A stretch of DNA of 64,000 bases from Ascarosepion bandense (GCA_037127315.1 JBBBDQ010000191.1:15609001-15673000); one strand, 5' to 3'. Shown: positions 23,192 to 32,655, numbered from the stretch's first letter. The notes: generated from the letters alone by a model not told the origin. Translations and numbers: made by a program.

Positions 23192-23469
23192 GAGAAAGTA
23201 GTTTGTTAATGGTATTTCAAGGATTCACTCTCTAAGAATTATTATTCTGGTATTATTTTCAAACAAAATTCTTTTTGAAAAGATAATGACAAAATGAAAA
23301 GTAATTATTCAAACAGAAAAAAATTAAGATGTTTGATTTTTACAGAAGTCTCAGAAATTCGAATCTTGTAATGGATTTGAGTGGCTGATCTTCTCATTTA
23401 GAAAAGAGTTTTTCTATTTTTCTAATGGGGTATAATGCATCAGCTGGGTGTCCTTTTTGTTACTTGCAG

Positions 23470-23470
<1 letters not shown>

Positions 23471-23506
<36 letters not shown>
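23471..23506. repeat. (TA)n microsatellite
   Basis: An alternating TA tract. Confidence 0.97.
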
Positions 23507-23509
<3 letters not shown>

Positions 23510-24485
23510 AGCTATTAACTTATTTGTAAACATGTAAAGTTATATAAACATTACCCTGTACATATGCATTCATGATGAATTGCTAATACATAGATACTTA
23601 TATATAAATAACATAACACACATTGATTGATTAATTCAATTAGAATGCATATATAAAAACACTATAGTCTATAATAGTAATTAGCTGGTATGCCTGGTAT
23701 TCATTGACCAAACAGTTAATGTTGCTGTTAGTTTAATTTTATAAAATCATTCTCTTTAAAACATATTTTTCAAGAAAACAGGCTTCTTTAGCCCACTGTC
23801 ATTGCTTTCTAGTATTGATGGGCATTTCCTTCCTAATTTTTTGTTTAAGGTGGTGTGGACACTCAATGTCTGGATTGTATAATTTTTTCTTCCAGTTACA
23901 TGTGTTCATTTTAGTTGCTGCTGTTATTAAAAATCTTCATGTGATGTTTTTATTTAGTAAAGTTCTTTGTGAATCTGTTGTGCCAATTGGTAGATCTGAT
24001 GAAGGATTGTTCTTGTAGAAGATTCATTTGTTGGAAGATATTTTTAATCATTAATCTAAGAAAGCTGTTGTATATAGCTGATAGTTTAGATATTTCTGAA
24101 TGAGTTGGACACTATACGTGGCATCTATATGAGAGTCTAGATCTGATGAGTATTGAAGTTCATTTATTTGCTAATTATTACTTGGGGTATTCTATAGAAA
24201 TCTATATAAGAATGTATGCTTGAATTATATATGATTTATTTTTAATTTTTGTAAGCATGAATTTTCTTTTGAGTTTAGATGAGATCACTTGTGTAGCATC
24301 ACAGTTTCTTTCTCCTCCTTTGCTGACCTTTGTGGTGCTAGTAACAAAACCATGGCCCAAAAGATTGGAAATAGGAGAATGTTAGATTGTTGTCTTTCGT
24401 TTGGGGGGGGGGGGCATTTGATAAGAGGTATATTAACTGATAAAAAATTGCAACACCCTGAATTTTTTTTTCTCACTTTGTGATT
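23510..24485. other. AT-rich probable intronic sequence
   Basis: No gene. An 11-base poly-G run lies near 24404-24414. Confidence 0.4.
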
Positions 24486-24489
24486 TTTT

Positions 24490-24600
24490 TGTTCTATCCC
24501 TTCAGGACATAGGCAATCATGGCTATCCAAATTCCTTTGTTATCTGTGACTTTCTGGGAAAGATAGGGGTGTCTTGTTGCTTTCTCCAGTTTTAACTTCT
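24490..24600 (-). mobile_element. RTE-type LINE, extreme 3' end
   Basis: The phrase 'ccttcaggacataggcaatc' followed by 'atggctatcc' matches the RTE 3' terminus at 1540, 3970 and 35090. Only about 100 bp remain. Confidence 0.6.
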
Positions 24601-24825
24601 GAATTTTTATTTTCCTAGACTGACTGCAACTCAAAGCTAGACATCCCAGTCTATTATGCTTTTTAATCTATAGGTGGGAGGGATGAGAAATGTATTCATA
24701 CCTTTCCTGAAGATATTAGTGTGAAAGCTAAGGAAACAGAAGCCAGAAATTTGAATTTGGTGCACGTTATTCTTTCCTTGATTATAATCATTATGAAACC
24801 TTATATATATATATATATATATATA

Positions 24826-25030
24826 TGTTGCAATTTACTCAAAATACAGGTAATGTAATTGGTTTATAGTAAAATTATCACATACACAGCTTAATATGTG
24901 CTTTTGTTCCAAAATAAGGATTAAATAAAGAAATCAAGGGGTTCAGTAACAGTTCAGATGGTGTTTGTCAAAGTACCTTTGGAGTTGGTCAAAACATAAT
25001 ATTGTAACTGTTCATAGAAAGTTATGACAG
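24826..25030 (+). repeat. 5' LTR of the outer gypsy element
   Basis: Begins tgttgcaattta right after a (TA)n tract. Diagnostic phrases shared with the 3' LTR are 'ttaaataaagaa', 'aaaacataatattgtaactg' (cf. 30730-30742) and 'agttatgacag'. It is followed by 'tggcaacaaggg', a plausible primer-binding site at 25031. Confidence 0.72.
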
Positions 25031-25178
25031 TGGCAACAAGGGATCAAAACTTATATGGAGTTGGAAAAATTACCTTTCTTTGCCACAATGCACATAACAA
25101 CAGTGACATTGAGTAATTAAAACCATGTTGATGTAATTTTTTCTTTGCTGTATGTAAACAAAAAAAAAATTCTTAAAT

Positions 25179-25850
25179 ATGCAAGAATTATTAGCCCAAT
25201 TGGTAAGAATACAGCAAGATCAATAGTTGTTGGAACTCCAGAAACAACAAAAGTTAATTGAAATAATTCAGAAGTAAATGGGAAATTCTCCAGTTTCTTT
25301 CACTCCCATCATGGTGGCAAATGCCATAGTTGAATTTGCATACAATTCAGATGATAGAATTACCTTTTCTGCTTATTTTAGAAGATGAACAATTTACAGA
25401 TAAGAATGCAGCAGCTGGGAAGATGAGAGAAAAAAGACAAAACTTTTTTTGAGAAGGTTATCACCAATAGAACATGAAAAATACTGTAATTTTGTACTAC
25501 CAAAAAAAACAGGAGAAATTTGCTTTGAAGAAATGGTAAATAACATTTTTAACGAGAAAAGTTTATTCAATGTAGGTTGGAAATGTATGAATTTAATGAA
25601 AAAAGTTGAAGATTTTGTCACATATGCTGGAATTATTACAATGAGTGTGAAAGATTCAAATTAAACAAATTGACTCCAGATATATTTAAAGGATTAATTT
25701 AATTTAAGGGTTAATGATGAAAAAAAGATGCAGAAATACATGCTAGAATCCTAACCAAACTGAACAGAATAAAAAAAAAAAAAACTAACACTACAAATAT
25801 CAGGCGAATGTCAGAGAATCCTAAAACTGAGACTTGATATGGAGGAAACT
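25179..25850 (+). pseudogene. gag of the outer gypsy element (N-terminal part)
   Basis: Starts at the ATG of MQELLAQLVRIQQDQ and then a glutamine-rich coiled region. A capsid-like stretch follows with AIVEFAYNSDDRITFSAYF, RLSPIEHEKYCNFVLPKKTG and NEKSLFNVGWKCMN. This arrangement (IPEF-like start, YF-RYE, LPKK, SLF-RWKC) is that of Gag in K02A2.6-type Ty3/gypsy elements. Stops near 25224 and 25270 and frameshifts near 25385 and 25440 disrupt it. The 3' end is cut by the nested element at 25851 and the frame resumes near 28104. Confidence 0.8.
25846..25850. repeat. Target-site duplication AAACT, left copy (nested element)
   Basis: aaact precedes the TG of the nested 5' LTR; the same pentamer follows the nested 3' LTR at 28095-28099. 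Confidence 0.7.
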
Positions 25851-26222
25851 TGTAATGAAAGGAAAATCACCTACTTTGAAAAAGAGTTTGTTTTGTGCAT
25901 GGTCTACTGAAGAAAAATTACAGAAAATTGTTGGCACAAAAAGAGAAATTTTGCTTATGTTTTTCCACCCTGTCTGACGTGGCCAGTCAATCAAATCACT
26001 CAGTGAATAAAGGCTTTCTGCTTCATGGCAGAATGATTTTGAGCTTTGAAAGACAAGACATGATATTTGAGCTTGGTGAGCAAAAGTGCATTTTTGCTGT
26101 TGCAAGTGGAAGGTTAGAGTTCTGATCTCATTTTTGCTGTTACATTTCCTGCTGGACTATTCACACTAGATCTTTGATTGAACTTAGCATTTACTCATTA
26201 ATTTTTTTCTATTTCTTTTACA
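25851..26222 (+). repeat. 5' LTR of the nested element
   Basis: Starts TGTAATGAAAGG and ends ttcttttaCA. It aligns along its length with 27711-28094, sharing for example 'gaagaaaaattac', 'gtttttccaccctgt' and 'gaacttagcatt'. The divergence suggests an old insertion, although younger than the host element. Confidence 0.85.
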
Positions 26223-26255
26223 AACTATTTTGGCATTTATTTTGTCTTTAGCAAG

Positions 26256-26680
26256 ATGCGAGAAAGACCATTCAACATAAAAATGATCCCTGAATTCGCT
26301 GGTGATAAAGCTGGACAGCCTGTGGTTGAGTGGAACTGGTCTGTGAATTATCCACAATCACAGATATTGAACAAATTCTTCCACTGTGTTTGATAGGCAG
26401 CTGAACAAAAAGCTGGCAATGAGCAGATAAAGTATGCTTTATTAACCCCATTTGGAACCAACCAGTACGTATCCTATGACCAATTCCAGATGTGGTGCCT
26501 GAGCCCTGGCAAGACTTGACATATTTTTGGCAGAATTGAAGAAGCTCGCTGTACCGAACATGCCACTACCTGAAGAATGGATGACTTGTACTTTGTGTCT
26601 GAATTGCTGATCCATATTCAGCAGATACTGCAAGCATCATCCAGAATGGTAGATATGATGCTCAACCAGTTGTTGAACAG
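26256..26680 (+). pseudogene. gag remnant of the nested element
   Basis: The ATG at 26256 opens a 45-residue stretch with an IPEFAGDKAGQPVVEW phrase, the typical Gag start (PEF-G-G---VVEW) of a Ty3/gypsy group common in molluscs and cnidarians. A TGA at 26391 breaks it. The same frame then continues with EQKAGNEQIKYALLTPFG and YDQFQMW before another stop near 26517. It is non-functional. Confidence 0.75.
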
Positions 26681-26683
26681 TTT

Positions 26684-27331
26684 GTGCGATCATGGTTGAT
26701 AAAAGAGAGGCCGAGGAGCCAGCTGCTGCAGCCATTTAACCAGCTGCAGTCAAAAATGACCCAACCCCAGCAATCTGTCACCATGGCAATATCATCTGCT
26801 ATCAGTGCTCTTGGCCAAATCATTTTTCCAAAGACTGCTGTCATCAGCACAAAGATTGGGAAATGGAATGAGGGATGCAACATCAGTATCTGCCTCTTCT
26901 CTGCACAGAGCATGCAAGAGGTGCTCCCAATGATTAAGGTGTGCATCAATGGAGTGATGTGTACTGCTTTAGTATATTTGGGCTACTCTCAGTTGCTCAC
27001 AAACAAATCAATTTATCGACAAGAGAGCAGACAAAAGATGGACATACTAACAGCTGATGGAAAGGCTCTCAGGAACCAAAGAGTCAGAAGTATAAGACTC
27101 AGTGTCAACAATGGTGACCCAGTCACTGTTAGTGCCTTAATCATAAACAGCATGTTGTTGGGGTTTGACCTGCTCCTTGGGATGGATATTATTAAGGAGT
27201 ATGTATCACAGTTGGGTGAAATTCAGTTTTCCAGTCCACCCATGTGTGCTGTCTTGAGGATTGATGAACCCAACTTTAGTGCCAAGTTCCATGAAGGCAT
27301 GGACAGCACTGTGGCAATAGTCAGAAAATAA
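26684..27331 (+). pseudogene. Retroviral-type aspartic protease region of the nested element, active site lost
   Basis: The longest open frame of the window (215 codons). Residues 86-125 align with a gypsy protease start, KVCINGVMCTALV, but the catalytic triad position reads YLG (98-100) instead of DTG. The later hydrophobic-hydrophobic-G motif is present (LLGFDLLLGMDII, 158-170). Before it lies LTADGKALR and after it QFSSPPMCAVLRIDEPNFSA, both usual in this group. The first 60 residues are an out-of-frame reading of the nucleocapsid. The protease should be inactive. The frame stayed open despite the lost aspartate. Confidence 0.78.
26797..26838 (+). pseudogene. CCHC zinc knuckle of the nested element
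   Basis: Reads CYQCSWPNHFSKDC, an exact C-x2-C-x4-H-x4-C nucleocapsid knuckle. It lies in a different frame from the overlapping protease frame, so a frameshift separates nucleocapsid and protease. Confidence 0.85.
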
Positions 27332-27375
27332 CTTATCAGAGAAATAACCTGATGGTGAAGTAGACTACTGACAGG

Positions 27376-27620
27376 CCTGCAACCAGTGAAAAGAAAGTAA
27401 TAGCTTCTAAAGTATCAGGGACGGTAGAATGGTTCAATATAAAAAGCGGATATGGCTTCATCAACCAGAAAGACACAAAAGAAGATATCTTTGTACATCA
27501 GACAGCTATAATTAAAAAGAATCCTCGTAAATGTGAGAAGTGTTGGAGATGGTGAGAAGCTGCCAATGTCACCAGACCTGATGGAAATCATGTGGAAGGT
27601 AGCAAACATGCCGCTGATCA
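27376..27620 (+). pseudogene. Captured Y-box protein cold-shock domain (intronless, partly deleted)
   Basis: The frame from 27376 reads [20 protein letters not shown], then [20 protein letters not shown] and HQTAI, followed by NPRK. The RNP1 motif (KSGYGFI) and RNP2 motif (DIFVHQ) of the cold-shock domain are intact. After NPRK the reading shifts to RSVGDGE, then returns with EAANVTRPDG and GSKHAADQ. About twelve residues between are missing. This order is specific to Y-box proteins (YBX family), single-stranded nucleic acid binders that package mRNA. No intron interrupts it, so it came from spliced mRNA. It sits exactly where gypsy pol should start. Confidence 0.85.
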
Positions 27621-27670
27621 ATGTTGATATCGATGGTGATAGTGCAATAAGAGGTGCCGTTGTGTTGTCA

Positions 27671-27710
27671 GGGAGGAAGGTGGAGAGGCAAAAGATGACC
27701 AAGATGGGTG
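27671..27710 (+). other. Polypurine-like tract before the nested 3' LTR
   Basis: A purine-rich run (gggaggaaggtggagaggc and continuing) lies just upstream of the LTR start, where plus-strand priming of LTR elements begins. Confidence 0.5.
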
Positions 27711-28094
27711 TGTAATGAAAGAGAAAAATCACCTACCTTAAAAAAAGTTTGTGTTTTGTGTGTGTTCTGCTGAAGAAAAATTACGGACAATTGTTAGCAC
27801 AAAAAGAGAAAATATGCTAATGTTTTTCCACCTTGTTTGGCTTAGCCAATCAGAGAAATTGCTTGGTGAATAAAGGCTATTGCTTTCTGCATGCCAGCAG
27901 GATAATTTTTTTGAGCTTTGAGAGAGAGTATAATTTTTGAGCTTAGTGAACAAAAGTGCGTTTTCATTGTTTCCAGGGTAATTTTAGATTTCTGACCCTG
28001 TTTTTGTTACTATGTTGCCTGCTAGACTGTTCACTCTAGATCTGCAATTGAACTTAGCATTAGCACGTGAATTTTTTTTTCTGTTTCTATTAAA
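27711..28094 (+). repeat. 3' LTR of the nested element
   Basis: Starts TGTAATGAAAGAG, preceded by a purine-rich tract (27671-27705). It ends ttctattaaa where the 5' copy has ttcttttaca, so the terminal CA is mutated. It is followed by aaact (28095-28099). Confidence 0.85.
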
Positions 28095-28590
28095 AAACTG
28101 AATGTGCATATATACAAGGCAAAAACAATTAATCCATGTTTCAGATGTGGAAGGTTACATCTCAGAGACGACTCTCTCTTTAAGAATTTAAAGTGCTACA
28201 AATGTGGAAAAGTAAGACAGAAAGTCACAAAAGCAAGGAAATGTTCTCACAGAAAAAAAATTTGTTCAGAATGTTCATATGGAAAAAATAATTACAGAAA
28301 ACCAAAGAAAATTTGTGTGAAAATAAGACTGCAGCTAGATGCTGATATCAATGAATGAAGCCACATGGAAAGCCAATGGAAAAACCTATATTAAAAATAA
28401 CTTTGAAAATTGCACATGGCATGTTAGGTAAGAAATTGTTATTGGTGAAATGACTATGAACATTTCATTTCATTTCATAACAAGTGTGTAAAAGCTAAGG
28501 CTTATATGTTACTTATTTGGTACTCACTGGATGGAATTATCTGATTTACCTATAAATATTTATTGTAAAAATATGATTAGACAAGTGACC
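28095..28590 (+). pseudogene. Nucleocapsid and protease start of the outer gypsy element
   Basis: After the right target duplication the outer gag resumes. An 84-codon frame (28104-28358) has NPCFRCGRLHLRDD and LKCYKCGKVRQKVTK, two decayed CCHC knuckles that have lost some ligands. It runs into VKIRLQLDADI, where the protease DTGAD motif has lost two codons (the T and G). Beyond a frameshift, NEATWKANGKTYI and LFGTHWMELSDLP-like readings continue the protease. This piece and 25179-25850 form one gag-protease split by the nested element. Confidence 0.75.
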
Positions 28591-28684
28591 AGTTTTAAAA
28601 AAAAAAAAACAATGTAAAAATTTAAAGGAAGAATTGAAAATGTTTTCCGCATGTTTTTGTTTTAATTTTAATTTTTAATTTTTT

Positions 28685-29645
28685 ATAATGGTGTCACCCA
28701 AAGCAAGGCATTTTTCTGCCACTGTTGTGCAGGGGGTTACATAGGAGGAATGTTGAGGAGTGAGAGGTTGCAGGAGGTGTCAGGAAGAGAGTAGGAGAGG
28801 GAAGAGATTACTGATGAGAGTGAAGTGGATGAAGAGGAATGTTATGAGGAGTGAGAGGTTGCTGCGGGTGTCAGGAAGAGAGTAGGAGAGGGAAGAGAGG
28901 ACTGATGAGGGTGGGGTGGATGTATAAAAGCATGAGAGAGAGGATGTAAGTTAGTGGGACAGGAGATGACTATTGACTTTACATTTAAATTCTTGGAGAT
29001 TGTAACTGTCAGGAAAGCAAGTATGCGGAAGAGAATTCCACAGGCGGGAAGTGCGAGAAAAGAAGCTGCTGGAGTAGAATTCGCATTTACAATTTATTGG
29101 TTTCACAGTAAAAGGGTGGGACCTGGTTGCTAATCTTGTGGCTCGAGGAAATTTGTATATAGGGGTTACCAGTAAGCTAAGTTCATTGGAGTAGAAGCCG
29201 TGAAAGTATTTGTAGAAGAGACACAGGGAAGCCCCACTGCGTCGGTGAGAAAGCAACTGTATCGTAGCTGCCAAGCTGGGATTGATCACATTGCAGATTC
29301 TCCATTGGATTCGGTCAAGGGCACCTAGGTGGATAGCAGGAGCACCAGACCAGATATGGCAGCAATACTCAATGCACGGGCAGATGGTAGACTTGTATAT
29401 ATGGAGGATTGTTTTGGATGAGAAAAACTTCCTGGCCCTACACAGAGAACCGACTTTCTTAGCAGCCAAATTAGCTCTGGATTCTATATAGTTTTTCCAC
29501 TTGAGGTCTGGTGTGAGAGTTAACCCGAGTAGGTGCAGTGTTTCACTTTCAGGGAGAGAAGCCTGATCCATGTTAATGGGCGAGAGGAATGATTGTCTGT
29601 GGTGGTTATTAGATAGCAGCTTCGTTTTGTTGAGTTGGTGTTTCA
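28685..29645 (-). mobile_element. LINE 3' half nested in the gypsy element; 206-codon open C-terminus
   Basis: The best-preserved C-terminus of the Jockey/CR1-type family. The minus frame 29571-28951 reads TLHLLGLTLTPDLKWKNYIE, KKVGSLCRARKFFSSKTI, IYKSTICPCIEYCCHIWSG, then RIQWRICNVINPSLA, SLCLFYKYFHGFYSNELSLL and WNSLPHTCFPDSYNLQEFKC. The RT core is absent (5' truncation near 29645). The 3' UTR contains an internal tandem duplication (28748-28918). It ends at 'accctgagc'-type sequence with an AT-rich tail near 28685. It interrupts the outer gypsy between protease and RT. Confidence 0.88.
28748..28918 (-). repeat. Tandem duplication in the LINE 3' UTR (about 85-90 bp x 2)
   Basis: Two units share 'gaggagtgagaggttgc', then 'gtgtcaggaagagagtagg' and 'agagggaagag'. 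Other LINE copies in the window do not show it clearly. Confidence 0.75.
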
Positions 29646-29689
29646 GTCAAAGCACTAATTTCAAGTGATAAAATGGTTGACACAAGTAT

Positions 29690-30010
29690 TTAAACTGAAA
29701 TGTAGTGTATTGTTCACAGCCTTGGATCAAGTCAACAAAGAATTTGATAAACTTGAAAAAATTGACCATTCAAAAATGGGCAGCACCAGCAGAGTATGTA
29801 AAGAAAAAAACATTCATGTTTGTGCTGATTTTTAACCAAATGTTTAGAATCACATAACCACCCGTTAATAAGTCCAGAGGAAATTTTTTATAAAATTAAA
29901 CGGGGGAAAAATTTTTCGAAACTGGGTCTTTTCTAGATGTATTTGCAAATACAAGTTGAAGAAGCATATAAAAGAAGATAGAAAAAAGGAAAAACATAGT
30001 GAAAGGAAAA
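29690..30010 (+). pseudogene. RT N-terminal remnant of the outer gypsy element
   Basis: Reads ALDQVNKEFDKLEKI, then MGSTSRVCKEKNIHVCADF, matching the start of gypsy RT (VD-EL-RL-K-GVI, WA-P-V-V-K, RVC-DF). Across a frameshift follow PLISPEEIF and LNGGKIF, then LDLFSRC-like sequence. This is the LNGGKFFSKIDL block of RT. Reading ends before the catalytic Asp pair. Confidence 0.75.
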
Positions 30011-30130
30011 ATGAGAAGGCAAAAGGCATTAGAATCAGTTAAAGAAAAGATTTACTGGAGAAAGGACTGCAAGAAAGGAAGAACCTATGCAAGTTCTATA
30101 TGATATGTTTCACTTTGCAACAATCTAAGA

Positions 30131-30436
30131 ATCAGTCAGTCAGTTAAGTGCCATACGTGATACACGCTTGGGCGATTATGTCTCGAAAGAGACATGACTG
30201 ACTGGGCAGAAGATTATCCCGCAGTAGGTTGCCATTACTTTCTACGGTAGACTGGTTGCCGACCAAGGCTATAGAACCCAATCAGTCCTGCTATTTAACC
30301 CATAACTGGAAGGAAGAGACGGATTAATACCTTTCCCAAGGGTATTTGCGCATAAGTGAATACAATGGATTCAACTGGAATTCGAACTCGGCTCCCCGAT
30401 TTCTCGTTCCGAGCCGATATCCACTGTACCACAACG
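30131..30436 (-). mobile_element. tRNA-derived SINE nested in the gypsy 3' region
   Basis: A full-length copy of the family at 43204. On the minus strand it starts ttgtggtacagtggatatc (A box), followed by the B-box word gttcgaattcc. The shared core includes 'gggtattaatccgtctc' and the end is rich in 'ctgactgactgat'. Length about 305 bp. It is among the less diverged SINE copies here. Confidence 0.85.
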
Positions 30437-30592
30437 TACATAAGTACCAGAAAAAGGAAATGTACAGAAAAACTAGTGATTGACCCAAAAGAAATATAAA
30501 GTTTGGTATGTGATGAACTTGCCATAAAAGAGGAAGGGGTGAATACTAAGAAATAAACTATTTGAGAAAATAAAAAATCTCAGAAGGGGAGA

Positions 30593-30763
30593 TGTGGAGT
30601 AAATTATACACCCCTAGTAACAAAAATGAACTAGGCAAAATGCCTTAAATAAAGAACTTCGAGTTCAGCGACAGTTCTGAGAGAATTCTGATAGTGTTCA
30701 TTAGAGTACTGTTGGAATCATCTGAGACATAATATTATAACTGTTTGTAATAAGTTATAACAG
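30593..30763 (+). repeat. 3' LTR of the outer gypsy element
   Basis: Begins tgtggagtaaatta, preceded by the purine-rich 'cagaaggggaga' (30581-30592), which fits a polypurine tract. It shares 'cataatattataactg' and 'aagttataacag' with the 5' LTR. It is about 30 bp shorter because of deletions. Confidence 0.72.
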
Positions 30764-30960
30764 TGCTCAAGCTCCATATTAATATACTGTTTATTTTCAG
30801 TGTTTCTGCTCTTACATGCATGCAATCATAAATATGAAGAATACCATACAGAAATTCTACACCTCCTGTGCCTGTTAATGTAATGCAACAAGAATTGTAT
30901 GTAGTTTAATTCTGAATAAGTTGGATATTGTCCTATCATATCTTGTAAATATTCTATTTT
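30764..30960. other. Unassigned stretch after the gypsy 3' LTR
   Basis: AT-rich. No gene or assignable repeat. Confidence 0.35.
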
Positions 30961-30961
30961 T

Positions 30962-31015
30962 TTTTTTTAATTGTATCACCCCGAGCAAGATGTGCTATGA
31001 TGTGCTATTGGGACA
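30962..31015 (-). mobile_element. LINE 3' terminus, ~50-bp remnant
   Basis: 'aattgtatcaccccgagcaag' (shortened) after a poly-T run matches the terminal block of the Jockey/CR1-type family in inverse orientation. Confidence 0.5.
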
Positions 31016-31890
31016 AATTTGTTGATCATGCTGAAAAAGGGAAATAGCATGAGCTATAAGTGGGTATTATCCCTCTAGAATTGTATATCACAAAAGTTTG
31101 AACAAGCTTGTGAGCATACATGGAATTGTTCAGCATTCTCTCCACAAACACCAGAAGTGAGCAAGTGTTGCAATGTGTAGTACTGTATACTATCTAAAGC
31201 TCAGGTCACAGATGGTGCACTAGTATGAGTGTCACTATATCACAATATGGCTAAAAACTTTAGAAATTTTATCAGAATACCTACCATCCCATTTACTATA
31301 TCAAGACCAAAATCAGTATCGTTTTTCAAGGTGTTGAAATTTTATTTTTATGATACTCTGAACCTAATGTGATCACAGAAAATGTGTTAGATTTTATTAA
31401 TAATTATTTCTGCATACAAATATTTGCATTAATAGTTTAGTTTGTTATCTCTACAGATTGGCTGGAGTGGGATTAATAAATTTGTGAACACTTAAAACAA
31501 ACCAGGATTTTTTGTGTGTGCTGTGGCTATTACGCAATAATTATTCATTGCATTTAAAGTACTGCAAATGTAGATATGTTATTATTTTTCTGTTGTATCA
31601 TGTTGCATAATTATAGTTTATACTTATAGTTTATGTAAAGCGTTTGGTATTTGTACTATATTATGCTTACATAAGTAAAAACTTTTTTGAGTCCATATGC
31701 AATCATTGAAAATTTTTGGCAAGTTTTTAATTTTTATGCACATTTCATTTGGCATATTTTTCTCTTAACTTACAGCTACCTCATTAATCAAACAATCGTA
31801 AACTTTTAAGTGCTAATATAACATTAAATAAGACAAAGTATGTCTAATACCAACAAGGATGAGTATATGCATTAAACTTAACATATTATA
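31016..31890. other. AT-rich probable intronic sequence
   Basis: No gene or assignable repeat. Confidence 0.4.
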
Positions 31891-31979
31891 AAAGTGTGTG
31901 TGTGTGTGTATGTATATATATTTATATATATATAATATATGCAGACAAGCCTGTTTTGCTATACCACAGCTCTTCAATA

Positions 31980-32062
31980 CAGTTAGATTATCTGTTTAGC
32001 TTCAAGCTGGGATCGAAATCCAATCAATTTGGCATTACACAAACATCTTACCACTGAGCTGT
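31980..32062 (-). mobile_element. tRNA-like SINE head, second SINE family
   Basis: On the minus strand: gctcagtggtaaga (A-box-like), about 20 bp, then ggatttcgatccc (B-box-like). Spacing and words fit a tRNA-derived pol III promoter and differ from the SINE at 30131. It is flanked by (TG)n at 32061-32082. The body toward 31900 is short and ends at TA repeats. A tRNA gene is unlikely because no complete cloverleaf follows. Confidence 0.6.
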
Positions 32063-32082
32063 GTGTGTGTGTGTGTGTGTGC
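32061..32082. repeat. (TG)n microsatellite
   Basis: Alternating TG at the SINE head. Confidence 0.95.
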
Positions 32083-32439
32083 GTGACACTAGCAGTATAG
32101 CCAGGTGTAATGAAATCTTTAAAACTAATCCATGGTCCTGGAGCTAGGACTCTTTGGATGTTGGCACGAAAGACTAAAAAGCAATAGTTGTTTCCAGTTA
32201 AAGCGAAATTGTAGACTGAAAAAAAAAAAAATGGATGTAAGTCAAATTTTGATTTCCTGGTATCGATATCAAATGTCCTGCACCATTGTAAGAACTGCAA
32301 CCTTGAAACTTCTGAATATTGTTTCTTATGTCTTTGTCTATGAGTGTATCAAATTTGATTAAAATCGGACCACTCCTTCTATAACCCGATTTTTTTCGAT
32401 CATCAATTTTCCATATTTATTGGGGGTACCTCGACACAA

Positions 32440-32570
32440 AACCTAGCTACGAACACTCGCAGACACTTATAGTACAACTGTGTAAATTTTCAAGAAAATT
32501 GGTTCAGCCATTTCAGAGTCTATAGGTAACGGAGACACACACACACAAAGTTCCATTTATAAATAAGTTT

Positions 32571-32572
<2 letters not shown>
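32440..32572 (+). repeat. Tail of a dispersed retroelement
   Basis: 'gtgtaaattttcaagaaaat' and 'tggttcagccatttcagag', then 'tctataggtaacggagaca' with CA repeats, resembles the common 3' end of some invertebrate non-LTR elements and their SINEs. The identity is not fixed. Confidence 0.45.

Positions 32573-32632
<60 letters not shown>
32571..32632. repeat. (TA)n(TG)n microsatellite
   Basis: A long compound dinucleotide tract. Confidence 0.97.
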
Positions 32633-32655
32633 CTTTATTTTCTATGAAAGATGCA

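Larger units (their letters stand above)
25851..28094 (+). mobile_element. Nested non-autonomous LTR retrotransposon carrying a cold-shock domain
   Basis: A compact element of about 2.24 kb, inserted into the gag of the outer gypsy element. Two LTRs of about 370-385 bp (25851-26222, 27711-28094) are flanked by an AAACT duplication. The internal 1.5 kb holds a broken gag (26256-26680), a CCHC knuckle, a protease (26684-27331) and then a Y-box type cold-shock domain (27376-27620) where RT, RNase H and integrase should be. A short frame (27621-27713) next to a purine-rich tract ends at the TAA inside the LTR start, as pol frames of gypsy elements often do. Without pol it would depend on enzymes from another element. 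The capture of a host mRNA piece is an inference. Confidence 0.82.
24826..30763 (+). mobile_element. Ty3/gypsy LTR retrotransposon (K02A2.6-like), interrupted by three nested insertions
   Basis: An old element is bounded by a 5' LTR (24826-25030) and a 3' LTR (30593-30763). Internal order on the + strand: gag (25179-25850), zinc knuckles and start of protease (28104-28590), then RT N-terminal part (29690-30000). It is broken by a small LTR retrotransposon (25851-28094), a minus-strand LINE (28685-29645) and a minus-strand SINE (30131-30436). RT downstream of the first motifs, RNase H and integrase are missing. All reading frames are damaged. The two LTRs differ by many changes, which points to an old insertion. 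Confidence 0.82.

Noticed and set aside
26662..26949. 95-codon minus-strand ORF
   Set aside because: Antisense shadow of the nested element's nucleocapsid-protease region.
27533..27715. 60-codon ORF as an independent gene
   Set aside because: It is a frame-shifted reading of the cold-shock domain end plus the short segment before the nested 3' LTR.
31980..32062. tRNA gene
   Set aside because: A and B boxes are present, but no complete acceptor stem or cloverleaf could be formed. A SINE head explains it better.
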